From positions 39,308 to 103,307 of the forward strand of contig JADIMI010000011.1 of the NCBI GenBank assembly GCA_017694845.1: DNA of 64,000 bases, in the 5' to 3' direction. The DNA comes from Candidatus Cryptobacteroides intestinavium. GTDB taxonomy: Bacteria > Bacteroidota > Bacteroidia > Bacteroidales > UBA932. Position numbers and translations under genes: made by a program. Below, piece by piece: positions 1-9,043 of the stretch (its first letter is position 1; each line of letters opens with the position of its first letter). The notes beneath the pieces were generated by a model, which worked only from the letters and a program-made list of their open reading frames with translations, had not been told where the DNA came from and searched no databases.

Positions 1-303
1 GACAGGGGAGTGGTGCAGATTTCACCGAGCAATTTTGCATTCGGCCCTAACGGGGTCGGAGGGATCACTGTGGATGGGACAGTCTCCAACTACACGGTGA
101 CCACGGACAGGAAGGGAGCGCTGCATATATCGATGAACATTACAGGTGCTGTGATCAACGCCACGGTCGATATCTCCATATATCCGGGGACCGGCAATGC
201 GTATGCCACGGTATCGCCGAATTTCAATTCACAGAATGTCAGGCTCGAGGGCACTGTGGTGCCTTACAGCTCGTCCAGAATCGTGGAAGGGATGTCTATC
301 TGA
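1..303 (+). CDS. C-terminal part of a DUF4251-like small secreted protein (5' end outside the window)
   Basis: Open frame runs from base 1 to the stop at 303; '..GNAYATVSPNFNSQNVRLEGTV..' resembles Bacteroidetes DUF4251 proteins. Confidence 0.6.
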   Translation, partial: DRGVVQISPSNFAFGPNGVGGITVDGTVSNYTVTTDRKGALHISMNITGAVINATVDISIYPGTGNAYATVSPNFNSQNVRLEGTVVPYSSSRIVEGMSI

Positions 304-343
304 AACGGCATCCGATATTGTAAACATTTAAAGTCAATGGAAT

Positions 344-1012
344 ATGAAAAAGATTATGATACTGGCCATACTTGTGGCAGCGGCTGTCTCCTGCCGCAAG
401 GAGCCATCCTCTTCGCAGTTCGATGGGGAATTCCTTGTGTATACGGCCCGCAGCGACAAGGCTGATTTTTCAGGATACAGTACCTTTACCGTTGCGGACA
501 GTCTCCTGTATGTCGAGGGAAACAAAGGCCGGATGGCCCTGGATTCCTGGTGCAGGAATGTGCGCGAGCAGTATATAAGCGCTATGGAGGATCTCGGATA
601 TACATATGTGGATACCGGTAAGCTTGACAGCGACCAGACAACGGATGCTCCGGAAGAGAATTCCGCGGATCTCGGTATCCAGATATCGTATGTGGTCTCT
701 ACAGACTATTTCACCGCGCATATGCCGTACGATCCGTACTGGTGGTACGGCTATCCTGGGTACTGGTATCCTGGGTACTGGGGCAACTGGGGCGGATGGT
801 ATTATTCCTTCCCTGTCACATACAGCTATTCGACCCAGTCCCTGCTTACGGAGATGGTCGACCTTACGGCTGAAGAGGGGGCTGACAAGAACCTGCCGGT
901 CGTATGGAACAGCTACATTGATGGACATATCGGCAATTCTCGCAATGATATGGCGCGTTTCAGCAGAGGAATCGCCCAGTCGTTTGCGCAGTCTGAATAT
1001 CTCAGGAAATAG
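344..1012 (+). CDS. DUF4136-like lipoprotein
   Basis: Lipobox MKKIMILAILVAAAVSC; F-x-Y-x-T-F-x-V start and Tyr/Trp-rich middle typical of DUF4136-type lipoproteins. Confidence 0.65.
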   Translation: MKKIMILAILVAAAVSCRKEPSSSQFDGEFLVYTARSDKADFSGYSTFTVADSLLYVEGNKGRMALDSWCRNVREQYISAMEDLGYTYVDTGKLDSDQTTDAPEENSADLGIQISYVVSTDYFTAHMPYDPYWWYGYPGYWYPGYWGNWGGWYYSFPVTYSYSTQSLLTEMVDLTAEEGADKNLPVVWNSYIDGHIGNSRNDMARFSRGIAQSFAQSEYLRK

Positions 1013-1026
1013 AGGAGGAGAGTGCA

Positions 1027-1641
1027 ATGAAAACATTCATAAAGACAATGGTATTGGCAGCGTTGCTGTCCGTATTTGCAGCTGCATCTGCTGATGCACA
1101 GCCGGGAAGGCGTTTCTATGTTGATGCCGGATGGCAGTTCAACGGGACTGTCGGAAATGATTTCGCGGCGAGCGGAAATGGATGGGGAGCCTATCTTGAG
1201 GGAGGATATTATGTGCTTCCACGTATCGCGGTAGGGCTTTTCGGCAGTTTCAACACCAACAATGAATACATCCCGCGTCATACATATACCGCAGCGGATG
1301 GAGCGGCCCTGACAACTGACAAGGTCAATTCAATATATCAGATACCTTTCGGTGCTACGTTGAGGTACAGGTTCAGCTACAAGATCTTCCAGCCGTATAT
1401 ACAGGCAAAGCTCGGGGCGAACTATGCCGAAGAGTATTCATATATGTCGACTATGGCCGCTGTGGATGACCAGTGGGGATTCTATGTGTCACCGGAGATC
1501 GGTTTCACGTGGCATCCGTTCCGCAGGAGTAATTTCGGATTCCAGTTTGCCGCATATTACAGCTATGCCACAAACCGGAGCGAGGCTTTCGGGGTGAACG
1601 GCATCAACAATGCAGGGTTCAAGCTCGGAGTGTCATTCTGA
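1027..1641 (+). CDS. outer membrane beta-barrel protein
   Basis: Signal peptide ending ..ASADAQ; alternating aromatic/Gly strands; terminal ..GFKLGVSF. Confidence 0.7.
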   Translation: MKTFIKTMVLAALLSVFAAASADAQPGRRFYVDAGWQFNGTVGNDFAASGNGWGAYLEGGYYVLPRIAVGLFGSFNTNNEYIPRHTYTAADGAALTTDKVNSIYQIPFGATLRYRFSYKIFQPYIQAKLGANYAEEYSYMSTMAAVDDQWGFYVSPEIGFTWHPFRRSNFGFQFAAYYSYATNRSEAFGVNGINNAGFKLGVSF

Positions 1642-1714
1642 GCGTCAGCGAAGAATCTGTTCTGAAGACCGTCCGAAACTGCATCCGGCCAGACAGAGGA
1701 TGAGGGTCGACGGA

Positions 1715-1846
1715 AGATATGCACCGCTGACCCTCAATATACGCTCCCTGCGGCATCATCGGGGAGCATATCTCTATACAAATGTCGAGATATGCGCGGC
1801 CGACCCTCGGTATATGCTTTCTACGGCATCATCCCTGTGCATATCT
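1715..1846. repeat. two tandem 59-bp palindrome-bounded units (1715-1773 and 1788-1846)
   Basis: Both units start AGATATGC and end GCATATCT, with shared interior GACCCTC..TATA.GCT..CT.CGGCATCATC; period 73 bp. Confidence 0.8.
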
Positions 1847-1878
1847 CCTTTGGATTCCCCGGCGGCTGTCCGATTTGC

Positions 1879-2034
1879 GGACCGCGAACACGAGATTTTT
1901 GTATCTTTCTGAATGACAGGATGTTATGAAAAATGAATGTTCGCGGTCCCTGCTTTTTTGAGGGGACCGCGAACAAGGGAATTTTGTATTGTGTTGTGCC
2001 TCAATGAATTATGAAAAGTTGATGTTCGCGGTCC
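1879..2034. repeat. 156-bp bipartite element, copy A (71-bp unit, 14-bp spacer, 71-bp unit)
   Basis: Units 1879-1949 and 1964-2034 each start GGACCGCGAACA and end TGTTCGCGGTCC; a second copy lies at 29765-29920 with identical spacing. Confidence 0.9.
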
Positions 2035-2050
2035 CCCTGCTGGTACACTG

Positions 2051-2180
2051 TCATTCGTCAGCGGAGAATCTGGAGAGGAAGATGAAAAGGGTACTTCAGA
2101 TCCTTCACTTCGTTCAGGATGACAGGCTCGTTCAGGATGACAGTGATCGTTCAGGATGACAGGCTCGTTCAGGATGACAG
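2051..2180. repeat. GTCATTCTGA / TTCAGGATGACA dispersed palindromic repeat, with tandem half-unit expansion
   Basis: tgtcattcgtcagcggagaatctgg .. cagatccttcacttcgttcaggatgacag followed by further cgttcaggatgacag half units. Confidence 0.8.
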
Positions 2181-2227
2181 AAACCGGCTGTGTCTATGGT
2201 GACAGAAAATGAATCTGTATAGAGAAG

Positions 2228-2264
2228 GGTGACCCGAAGTCAAAGACTTTAAGGGCCACCCTCA
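2228..2264. terminator. hairpin between convergent genes
   Basis: AGGGTGaccc-GAAGTC-aaa-GACTTt-aaggg-cCACCCT inverted repeat between a + strand CDS and a convergent - strand CDS. Confidence 0.45.
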
Positions 2265-2295
2265 TCTTCAATATGATCTGATTATGTTTCCGGTG

Positions 2296-4575
2296 CTATC
2301 TGGCTGTGGAGAAGGAGTACGGTCTGTCCGCCTTCTTCTTGCCTCTGCCGGTGTCCGGGGTGTCTGACATCGAGAAGCTGATTTCTGCCCCTTCTGTCAG
2401 GTCGTTGTGCTCCAGATAGGTCTTTCCGTATTTTCTGCCGTTGACTTCAATGCCTTCTATATAGATGTTCTCGTCCGAATTGCCCGGAGCATCTATCCTT
2501 ATCTTCTTCCCATCCGGGAGGTTGATTGTCGCGGTATTGAACAGAGGCGATCCTATGATATATTCATCGGTCCCGGGACATACCGGATAGAATCCGAGGG
2601 CGGAGAATACATACCAGGCTGATGTCTGGCCGTTGTCTTCGTCTCCGCAGTATCCGTCAGGCGTGGCGCTGTACAGCCTGTCCATAATCTCTCTGACACG
2701 CATCTGGGTCTTCCACGGCTGTCCGCTCCAGTTGTACATATATACCATATGCTGTATCGGCTGGTTGCCATGGGCGTACTGTCCCATATCCATTACCTGC
2801 ATCTCCCTCATCTCGTGTATCATACCGCGGCTTTCCATTCCCATATAGCTCGGGATTACAAATGTGGAGTCCATCATTTCGTTGAAGGAATCCTCTCCTC
2901 CCATAAGGTCTATGAGCCCGGCAGGATCGTGGAATACACAGAAGCTCCAGTGCCAGCTGTTCCCCTCGCAGAAGTCCCAGCTCCAGTCGGTGCCCTTGAA
3001 GTCAGGCCTGAAACCGCCCTTGTCATCCCTGCCGCACATAAGCCGGAATTCCGGATTGTATACATTCCTGTAGTTCATCGCGTTCTTCCTGTACTGCTCC
3101 AGTTCGGACTCCGGCTTGCCGAGCTTTTTACCGAGTGCATAGATGCACCAGTCATTGTATGCATATTCAAGGGTGCGTGCCACATTCTTCTCTATCCCTG
3201 TATTGTAAGGGATGTATCCGAGGCGGTTGTATTCTTCGAAACCTCTTCTTCCTGCATCTGTCCCTGCAAGTTCTGCATTCGCACCGTGAGTGACGGCCTT
3301 CCACAGGGTTTCGATGTCATAGCCCTCGAGCCCCTTGATGTATGCATCCGCCACGACGGATGCGGAGTTGTTGCCTATCATACAGCTCCTGTGTCCTGGA
3401 CTTGCCCATTCCGGCAGGAACCCGCTTTCAAGATAGGCGTTGACGAGCCCCTCCTGCATTTTTTCGTTCATATCCGGATATACGAGGTTCAGCAGAGGGA
3501 ACAGGCAGCGGAATGTATCCCAGAATCCTGTATCCGTGAACATATATCCGGGAAGCACCTTCCCGTTGTACGGGCTGTAGTGCACACGCTTCCCTGAAGC
3601 ATCGATTTCGGACAGGTCGCGCGGGAACAGTACGGATCTGTAGAGACATGAGTAGAATGTCCTGATATCGTCGATACTGCCTCCGTCTACCTCTATCCTG
3701 CCCAGCACTTCGTTCCATCTGTCACGCCCTTCCCTGCACAGCCTGTCGAAGTCTCCGTCTCCGAGTTCTTTCAGGTTGAGGACAGCCTGGTCTGCACTGA
3801 TGAACGAGGATGCCACTTCAATCCCTACGGTCAGGCCATCGGAGGTGTCGAAGCCGATGACCGCTCCTGCGTGTCCGGCCTTTGCTTCCACTGTCCCGCC
3901 TGCATTCTGTTCTGTCATCTTCCCGTCAGCGACAGTGGCGACGTAGTTGATTTTTGCATCAGGACGGATGACAAACCAGTTCCTGAAATTGTCCGGGACT
4001 CCTCCGGTATTCTTTGTCGTATATCCGATGACAAGATTCTCTTCAGGGATGACCTTGACATACGATCCGTTGTCGAAGGCATCGATGACCAGATATGCCT
4101 TGCCAGGTTCGGAATATGTGATCCTGAATCCGGCAGCCCTTTCTGTAGGGGTCAGCTCGACAGATATGTCGTGGTCTGCAAGATACACGCTGTAATAGTA
4201 CGGAGTGGCGGTCTCGGCCTTGTGGGAGAACCAGCTCGCGCGGCTGTCCTGGTCGAATACAGGGGAGCCGACAGGCATAATGGCAAACTGTCCGTAGTCG
4301 TTCATCCACGGGCTTGGCTGATGTGTCTGCTTGAAGCCTCTTATCTTGTCGGCAGTGTATGTATACGTCCAGCCATCCCCCATCGTGCCGGTCTGGGGAG
4401 TCCAGAAATTCATACCCCACGGGCGTGCGATGGCGGGATACGTGTTGCCTGTGGAGAGTTCGAATTTCGACATTGTGCCCATGAGCACATTCACATAGTC
4501 GACATAGCTCTGCTGCCCCATCGAGGAGATGGAACACAGCGCCAGAGCCATAAGTAATGTAAGGATTCTTTTCAT
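2296..4575 (-). CDS. GH92 family alpha-mannosidase-like glycosidase
   Basis: Motifs ..VNVLMGT.., ..RGFKQTHQPSPWMNDYGQFAIMPVG.., ..GFWDTFRCLFPLLNLVYPD.., ..GYCGDEDNGQTSAWYVFSALGFYPVCPGTDEYIIGSPLF..; signal peptide. Confidence 0.93.
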   Translation of the reverse strand: MKRILTLLMALALCSISSMGQQSYVDYVNVLMGTMSKFELSTGNTYPAIARPWGMNFWTPQTGTMGDGWTYTYTADKIRGFKQTHQPSPWMNDYGQFAIMPVGSPVFDQDSRASWFSHKAETATPYYYSVYLADHDISVELTPTERAAGFRITYSEPGKAYLVIDAFDNGSYVKVIPEENLVIGYTTKNTGGVPDNFRNWFVIRPDAKINYVATVADGKMTEQNAGGTVEAKAGHAGAVIGFDTSDGLTVGIEVASSFISADQAVLNLKELGDGDFDRLCREGRDRWNEVLGRIEVDGGSIDDIRTFYSCLYRSVLFPRDLSEIDASGKRVHYSPYNGKVLPGYMFTDTGFWDTFRCLFPLLNLVYPDMNEKMQEGLVNAYLESGFLPEWASPGHRSCMIGNNSASVVADAYIKGLEGYDIETLWKAVTHGANAELAGTDAGRRGFEEYNRLGYIPYNTGIEKNVARTLEYAYNDWCIYALGKKLGKPESELEQYRKNAMNYRNVYNPEFRLMCGRDDKGGFRPDFKGTDWSWDFCEGNSWHWSFCVFHDPAGLIDLMGGEDSFNEMMDSTFVIPSYMGMESRGMIHEMREMQVMDMGQYAHGNQPIQHMVYMYNWSGQPWKTQMRVREIMDRLYSATPDGYCGDEDNGQTSAWYVFSALGFYPVCPGTDEYIIGSPLFNTATINLPDGKKIRIDAPGNSDENIYIEGIEVNGRKYGKTYLEHNDLTEGAEISFSMSDTPDTGRGKKKADRPYSFSTAR

Positions 4576-4608
4576 TTTGGTAACAATGATGATGTGTTCG
4601 GTTATATG

Positions 4609-4824
4609 TTATTCAATGCATTCCCATATATGATCGATGGTGTATATTTCCAATGACCTGACAGCATGCCCCCAGTGCATATTGTCCCATTCCTTTTCAA
4701 AAGGATTGTGCTGATAGAAAAGATGATATTCCCCGTTGCCGCCTTTGTTTTCACAGCTGCATATGCAGAGTCCCGTAATGCATACCGTGACTGCGGATGC
4801 AAGGAATATTGTTATCTTTTTCAT
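4609..4824 (-). pseudogene. GH32 (fructosidase)-derived fragment fused to a lipoprotein signal peptide
   Basis: '[25 protein letters not shown]' is a GH32 blade-1 signature; the ORF lacks the WMNDPNG motif and ends about 15 codons later. Confidence 0.6.
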
Positions 4825-4828
4825 AATG

Positions 4829-7327
4829 TCATTTTTCATTGAGTCTGTCTTCCAGCATCTTGATCCAGTAGCCTCCGACTACTGAACGGGCCTTGAATCC
4901 TCTGTGGTGAGGCTTGTCTGTCCATATCCAGTCGGACATCGGGACACGGTCGGCGGTCTCGTCATAGAATCTGTACAGCGGATCTATGAATGCGTCGAAT
5001 GTGTCCTGGTCGTCTGCTGTCATAGTGGCTGTCCACATTATCCAGTCGCTCTTGGTATATGTCTCCCTGCAGTCAAGCGGCAGTCCGTATTCATTCTGCC
5101 GGCCGAGGTAGTATGCAAGTTCGGTGTCATATACTTCTTTCGGGAACAGCCCGAATCCCAGCAGTCTGTCCCATACCAGGTTGTACTTCTGGCTCCATGT
5201 CCCCGGCCTGTCGAATGTAAGCCTGTAATGGTCTCCATCTGCTGCCATCTCCATCCAGCTGGAGGCATAGTCTTCCGCGATGGCATTGTATTTTTCCGCC
5301 ACATCGGGCTTCCCGAGCATGTCAGCCATCAGAGCGTATGATGCAATGGCCATTATCGCCTTGGCGGAAAGGTTTACATTGTGGGCGAAATGACCGGCGA
5401 AGTCATCCGTACAGAGCTGTTCAGCAGGATCCAGACCGTATTCGACAAGGTAGTCTGTCCAGGTTGTCAGCGTCTCCCAGTGTCTGGCGGCATAGGCCGT
5501 GTCTCCGGACAGGACTGCAGCGGCAGCGGTGATGATTATCATATTGCCTCCTTCCTCTACAGGCATGTCCCCTCCGTATGTCTGGCCGTTGGCTATAGGG
5601 TATGTTCCCACATCATGTGCGGGGAACGGTTTCGTCCATCTGCCGCTTTCGGAATAATAGTAGATATGGTTCATCAGCGCCTCTGCCAGACCGGTATTGT
5701 AATACAGGAAGAACGGGGCGGACGGATATGTGATGTCCACTGTCCCTATGGAGCCGTTGCTGTTGTTCTCTTTCGAAAGCATCATCAGTTCTCCTTCCGG
5801 GGACTTCACAAGCTTGTGGGCTGCGATTATCTGCCTGTATGCGAGAGCGCAGAGTTCTGCGTATTTCCTCCCTCCTGCCTCTGTGGCCTCTTTCATAAGC
5901 TGCCTGTCGAAGGCGGAGCATTTTTTTATCAGTTCCGCGTACTGGTCATCGGCTTCGTGGAATATGTCTATGATATCGGTGCTGCCGTCAGAGTTCCAGT
6001 ATGGCCTGAGTCTCTGTCCGAAATATTCTATAGAATAGATGTCGTCATATCCTATCAGCAGTTTCCCTTCTTTCTTTGCTACAGTCCCGAGATCCTGGAT
6101 GAATGCCATCCGTCCGTCGCTGTTTTCCCCGGTGCTGCATTCAGGAAGACTGTCTCCGGAGGCGAAAGCCTGACGCAGAGTCTCTGCCTCTCCGACAGCG
6201 GCCTGGGTGCCTGCCTTGTCGGCTGCAAGGTAGAAGTATCCCCAGTCGATCCTCAGATCATCTCCCTTCTTGGCGAGGATGTCCTGCTCCTTGCTGCCCG
6301 ATCTGAAGAAGACGAGATCTCCATCTGTGAATGTCTCGCTGACGGATGCCTGGTACGGCTGGTCGAGAGCCCATCTCGGTGATGCCTCGAAATACAGGCG
6401 TACGTTGTGGGCCTTCCCGTCCTTGGATTCGACCTTGTAGGAGATATAGTTGACAGGACGGCTCAGAAGGTATATGTCATCCATAAGCAGAGGAGCAGTG
6501 AATGTCAGTGCGAGGCTGACAGGGCCGCAGTCGAACGTGTAGTATGTCTGTGTCGCCTGGACATTGACCGAAGTCTGTACCGCGGTCTGCTCCAGGGCGG
6601 TGTGCAGGTCTTTCTGCATCAGTATTCCGAAATCCAGGAGTCCGTTGGCTACAGGGTTCGTGCACTCTGCCGCGATGACGTTCCTGCCGGGCTTCAGTGC
6701 GGCTGCCGCCTCATCCGGAATTCTCACGATCTCGTTCTTGTGGCATACGGAACCGGTATTGTGCATCTCGACTCCGTTTATATAGAATATCGCATCGTCA
6801 TCGTTGCAGAACTCGAGGTAGAGGGGCCTTCCTCCGATGTCCTCTTTCAGGTCGAACTCCCTTCTTACAAAGATATTGAGTTCAGACCAGTCTGTCCGTG
6901 CCGTAGGCTCGTTGACCGTGGTGCCGAATGCACCGATGCCGGAAGTCCATCCGGAATCATCATAGTCCGGAGACTGCCAGCTTCCGGCCGGCCTGGAGGT
7001 GACATATCTGCCTTCCCAGCCTCCCTGCTGTGAAGTCGGGACTATCGGGAGCATCTCCACATCTTCCGTCCCCATGAATCTGTATGTCTGCCCATCCACT
7101 TCGATCGCTCCGATCAGCGGGAAGTCTTTCCCCGTCCAGTGTCTGATGCTGCCATCGTATAGGTTGTCGTACATCGACCAGGCGCTGGTGTACGGGTCGA
7201 TTGTCACTAACGGATATGCCGGAGCCCTCAGTTCGTTTATCTCCGGCTGTACGGTGCCCTGTCCGCAGCCGGAGATCAGAGCACCGGCCAGAGGAAGGGC
7301 AGCTTTTAGTATAGGTTTTGTAATCAT
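4829..7327 (-). CDS. DUF4965/DUF5127/DUF1793-type (glutaminase A-like) lipoprotein
   Basis: ..[52 protein letters not shown].. start and ..[46 protein letters not shown].. end; likely start is the ATG at 7327. Confidence 0.85.
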   Translation of the reverse strand: MITKPILKAALPLAGALISGCGQGTVQPEINELRAPAYPLVTIDPYTSAWSMYDNLYDGSIRHWTGKDFPLIGAIEVDGQTYRFMGTEDVEMLPIVPTSQQGGWEGRYVTSRPAGSWQSPDYDDSGWTSGIGAFGTTVNEPTARTDWSELNIFVRREFDLKEDIGGRPLYLEFCNDDDAIFYINGVEMHNTGSVCHKNEIVRIPDEAAAALKPGRNVIAAECTNPVANGLLDFGILMQKDLHTALEQTAVQTSVNVQATQTYYTFDCGPVSLALTFTAPLLMDDIYLLSRPVNYISYKVESKDGKAHNVRLYFEASPRWALDQPYQASVSETFTDGDLVFFRSGSKEQDILAKKGDDLRIDWGYFYLAADKAGTQAAVGEAETLRQAFASGDSLPECSTGENSDGRMAFIQDLGTVAKKEGKLLIGYDDIYSIEYFGQRLRPYWNSDGSTDIIDIFHEADDQYAELIKKCSAFDRQLMKEATEAGGRKYAELCALAYRQIIAAHKLVKSPEGELMMLSKENNSNGSIGTVDITYPSAPFFLYYNTGLAEALMNHIYYYSESGRWTKPFPAHDVGTYPIANGQTYGGDMPVEEGGNMIIITAAAAVLSGDTAYAARHWETLTTWTDYLVEYGLDPAEQLCTDDFAGHFAHNVNLSAKAIMAIASYALMADMLGKPDVAEKYNAIAEDYASSWMEMAADGDHYRLTFDRPGTWSQKYNLVWDRLLGFGLFPKEVYDTELAYYLGRQNEYGLPLDCRETYTKSDWIMWTATMTADDQDTFDAFIDPLYRFYDETADRVPMSDWIWTDKPHHRGFKARSVVGGYWIKMLEDRLNEK

Positions 7328-7357
7328 TATGTTTGGTTTTTGTTGTCGTGTTTTTTG

Positions 7358-7400
7358 TCGCAGATCCTTCACTTCGCCTTCGGCTCAGTTCAGGACGGTC
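7358..7400. repeat. partial copy of the dispersed cagatccttcacttcg..gttcagga repeat
   Basis: cgcagatccttcacttcgccttcggctcagttcagga matches copies at 2.1, 18.1, 18.8 and 30.0 kb. Confidence 0.7.
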
Positions 7401-7417
7401 CCTCCCTGCCGGTGCGT

Positions 7418-7470
7418 GGCATCAATCCGTCAGCGGCAACAAAGTTAAAAACACTTGCTTTTCCAGGTGA
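7418..7470. repeat. 53-bp dispersed repeat, copy 1
   Basis: ggcatcaatccgtcagcggcaacaaagttaaaaacacttgcttttccaggtga; same length and about 46/53 identical to 29942-29994. Confidence 0.8.
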
Positions 7471-7483
7471 AGTTGTATATGGA

Positions 7484-7524
7484 ATACACAAAAGCGGACC
7501 CTGAAAAGGCCCGCTTTTGTGTAT
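7484..7524. terminator. strong hairpin downstream of the minus-strand gene ending at 7538
   Basis: ATACACAAAAGCGG..loop..CCGCTTTTGTGTAT, 14-bp perfect stem with extra inner pairs. Confidence 0.75.
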
Positions 7525-7537
7525 ACTGCATATCAGA

Positions 7538-7825
7538 TTATTTATCTTCTGAAGTGAGTCTTGTGATGGTTTCGCTGAGCCTCTCGCTGAGGGAGTCGAG
7601 CTTGTCGAACATTTCCTGGCGGATGGCGTTGTAGTAGGACCTTTTCGTTCCTTCCGGGTGATTGATCTTGTTCTTGAGATCATTGTAGAGGTCGACTGCT
7701 TCATCGATTATCTTGTTGATTTCGTCTGAATTCTTTTCAGGATTGAGACCGATGAAGAGTGCGCAGTCATCAAGAAATTCCTCAATGAAGAATTCGATGT
7801 CTTTTTTGATATCTCTAAGGTTCAT
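7538..7825 (-). CDS. conserved hypothetical alpha-helical protein (95 aa)
   Basis: MNLRDIKKDIEFFIEEFLDDCALFIGLNPEKNSDEI..; plausible ATG at 7825. Confidence 0.65.
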   Translation of the reverse strand: MNLRDIKKDIEFFIEEFLDDCALFIGLNPEKNSDEINKIIDEAVDLYNDLKNKINHPEGTKRSYYNAIRQEMFDKLDSLSERLSETITRLTSEDK

Positions 7826-7942
7826 AGTATAAATAAGATTTGTTTGTTTTCGTTGCCTTGCAGCGTGCCTGTCACGGCAGTCGGGTGTGCCATAAGGGCA
7901 TTTGCGCTGCAAAGATAGTAATTTTCTGCAAAACAGGGACAG

Positions 7943-8956
7943 TCAGTCGGCCTTCAGTATCCTTCTTGCCCTGAGGAGCCTGTCTGCGCCATCGTAATAG
8001 TCCGGCCGGCCCGGTATCAGGGAGTTTATCCTGACAAGGTGTGAGGAATGGATCATTCTCCCGTCACCTATATATATACCGACGTGGGAGATCCTGTCCT
8101 TGGAGCCATCCTGGCCGCGGGTCCCGAAAAAGAGCAGGTCTCCCGGGAGGAGCGCCTCTGTCAGGCCGGCTGCGTCATCGCTGTCTCCCGGAGCGTCAGG
8201 TGCCAGGTAGAGCCACGGGCTCTCGGGAATCTCCACTTCGGATCCGGACAGGGCCTGCTGCGAGGCATTGCGGGGCAGGAGTATCCCGTTCATCCGATAT
8301 ACGTGGCGTACCAGTCCGCTGCAGTCGACCCCGTCCGGGGATGTCCCTCCCCATAGGTAAGGCACCCCGACAAATTTCATAGCTTCCGCGATAATGTTCT
8401 CGGAGGAAGGGTCGCGTCCGGCTTCCCATCTGCCGTAGTCCGTGACATCCTTCCGGGGAACATAGCCTGTCCTGCCATCCGGTATGATTATCTCGGCGAA
8501 TCCGCGTCTTGTCACAGGGCGGAGGTGTCGCCGTGTCTTTATGGACTGCCGCATGATATCCCCCTCGACAAGATCGCATATTTTCATCGATCCGGCTGAC
8601 GGGGAGGAATATACGGTGCTTTTCCAGGCTGTGCATATATATTTGGGGGCTGCCCGGTATTCTTCCAGCTCCGATGCATCCAGTTCGACAAGTCCCAGGT
8701 CCGTGCACCAGGCTGTATAAGGCTCTTCCGTGATGACCTGCCTCCAGTATCCATCTTCTCCAATAATTCTGACGACATCTCCCATAAGGGCCTGTGTCCC
8801 GAGCTCTGCGGTGTAGTCCGGACCTTCCCTCAGGAAGTTGACGGAAAGGTTGACTATCGCGTACCGGTGCCTGCCGTCATCTGTCTGACGTGCGTATATG
8901 GAGGGGATTGCGGCTGTCAGTAAGAGGGCCGCGACCATAATGTTCTGCAGTTTCAT
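7943..8956 (-). CDS. NlpC/P60 (C40) cell-wall hydrolase with SH3-like N-terminal region
   Basis: ..VGVPYLWGGTSPDGVDCSGLVRHVYRMNGILLPRNASQQ.., ..GDLLFFGTRG.., ..ISHVGIYIGDGRMIHSS..; signal peptide. Confidence 0.9.
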   Translation of the reverse strand: MKLQNIMVAALLLTAAIPSIYARQTDDGRHRYAIVNLSVNFLREGPDYTAELGTQALMGDVVRIIGEDGYWRQVITEEPYTAWCTDLGLVELDASELEEYRAAPKYICTAWKSTVYSSPSAGSMKICDLVEGDIMRQSIKTRRHLRPVTRRGFAEIIIPDGRTGYVPRKDVTDYGRWEAGRDPSSENIIAEAMKFVGVPYLWGGTSPDGVDCSGLVRHVYRMNGILLPRNASQQALSGSEVEIPESPWLYLAPDAPGDSDDAAGLTEALLPGDLLFFGTRGQDGSKDRISHVGIYIGDGRMIHSSHLVRINSLIPGRPDYYDGADRLLRARRILKAD

Positions 8957-9043
8957 ATACATAAAGCAGCTTCTGTTACCGGGAGACAAAAATATTCAAA
9001 TATTCCGTAATTTTGCACAGCAGTCACAGAAATTACCGGGTCT

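Noticed and set aside
1610-1912. 100-aa ORF overlapping the end of the OMP gene
   Set aside because: It runs through the dispersed repeat and the 59-bp tandem repeat; no coding character.
1715-2180. Periodic short repeats that could suggest a CRISPR array
   Set aside because: Only two units per family, the interiors are themselves similar rather than unique spacers, and no cas genes are in the window.
2749-3597. Long antisense ORFs opposite GH92, DUF4965, nuo, SusC and FecR genes (e.g. 2749-3597, 5381-6382, 10791-11816, 25276-26547)
   Set aside because: High-GC third-position bias of the true genes leaves the opposite frame open; the translations show no recognisable family and many Cys/His/Arg-rich runs.
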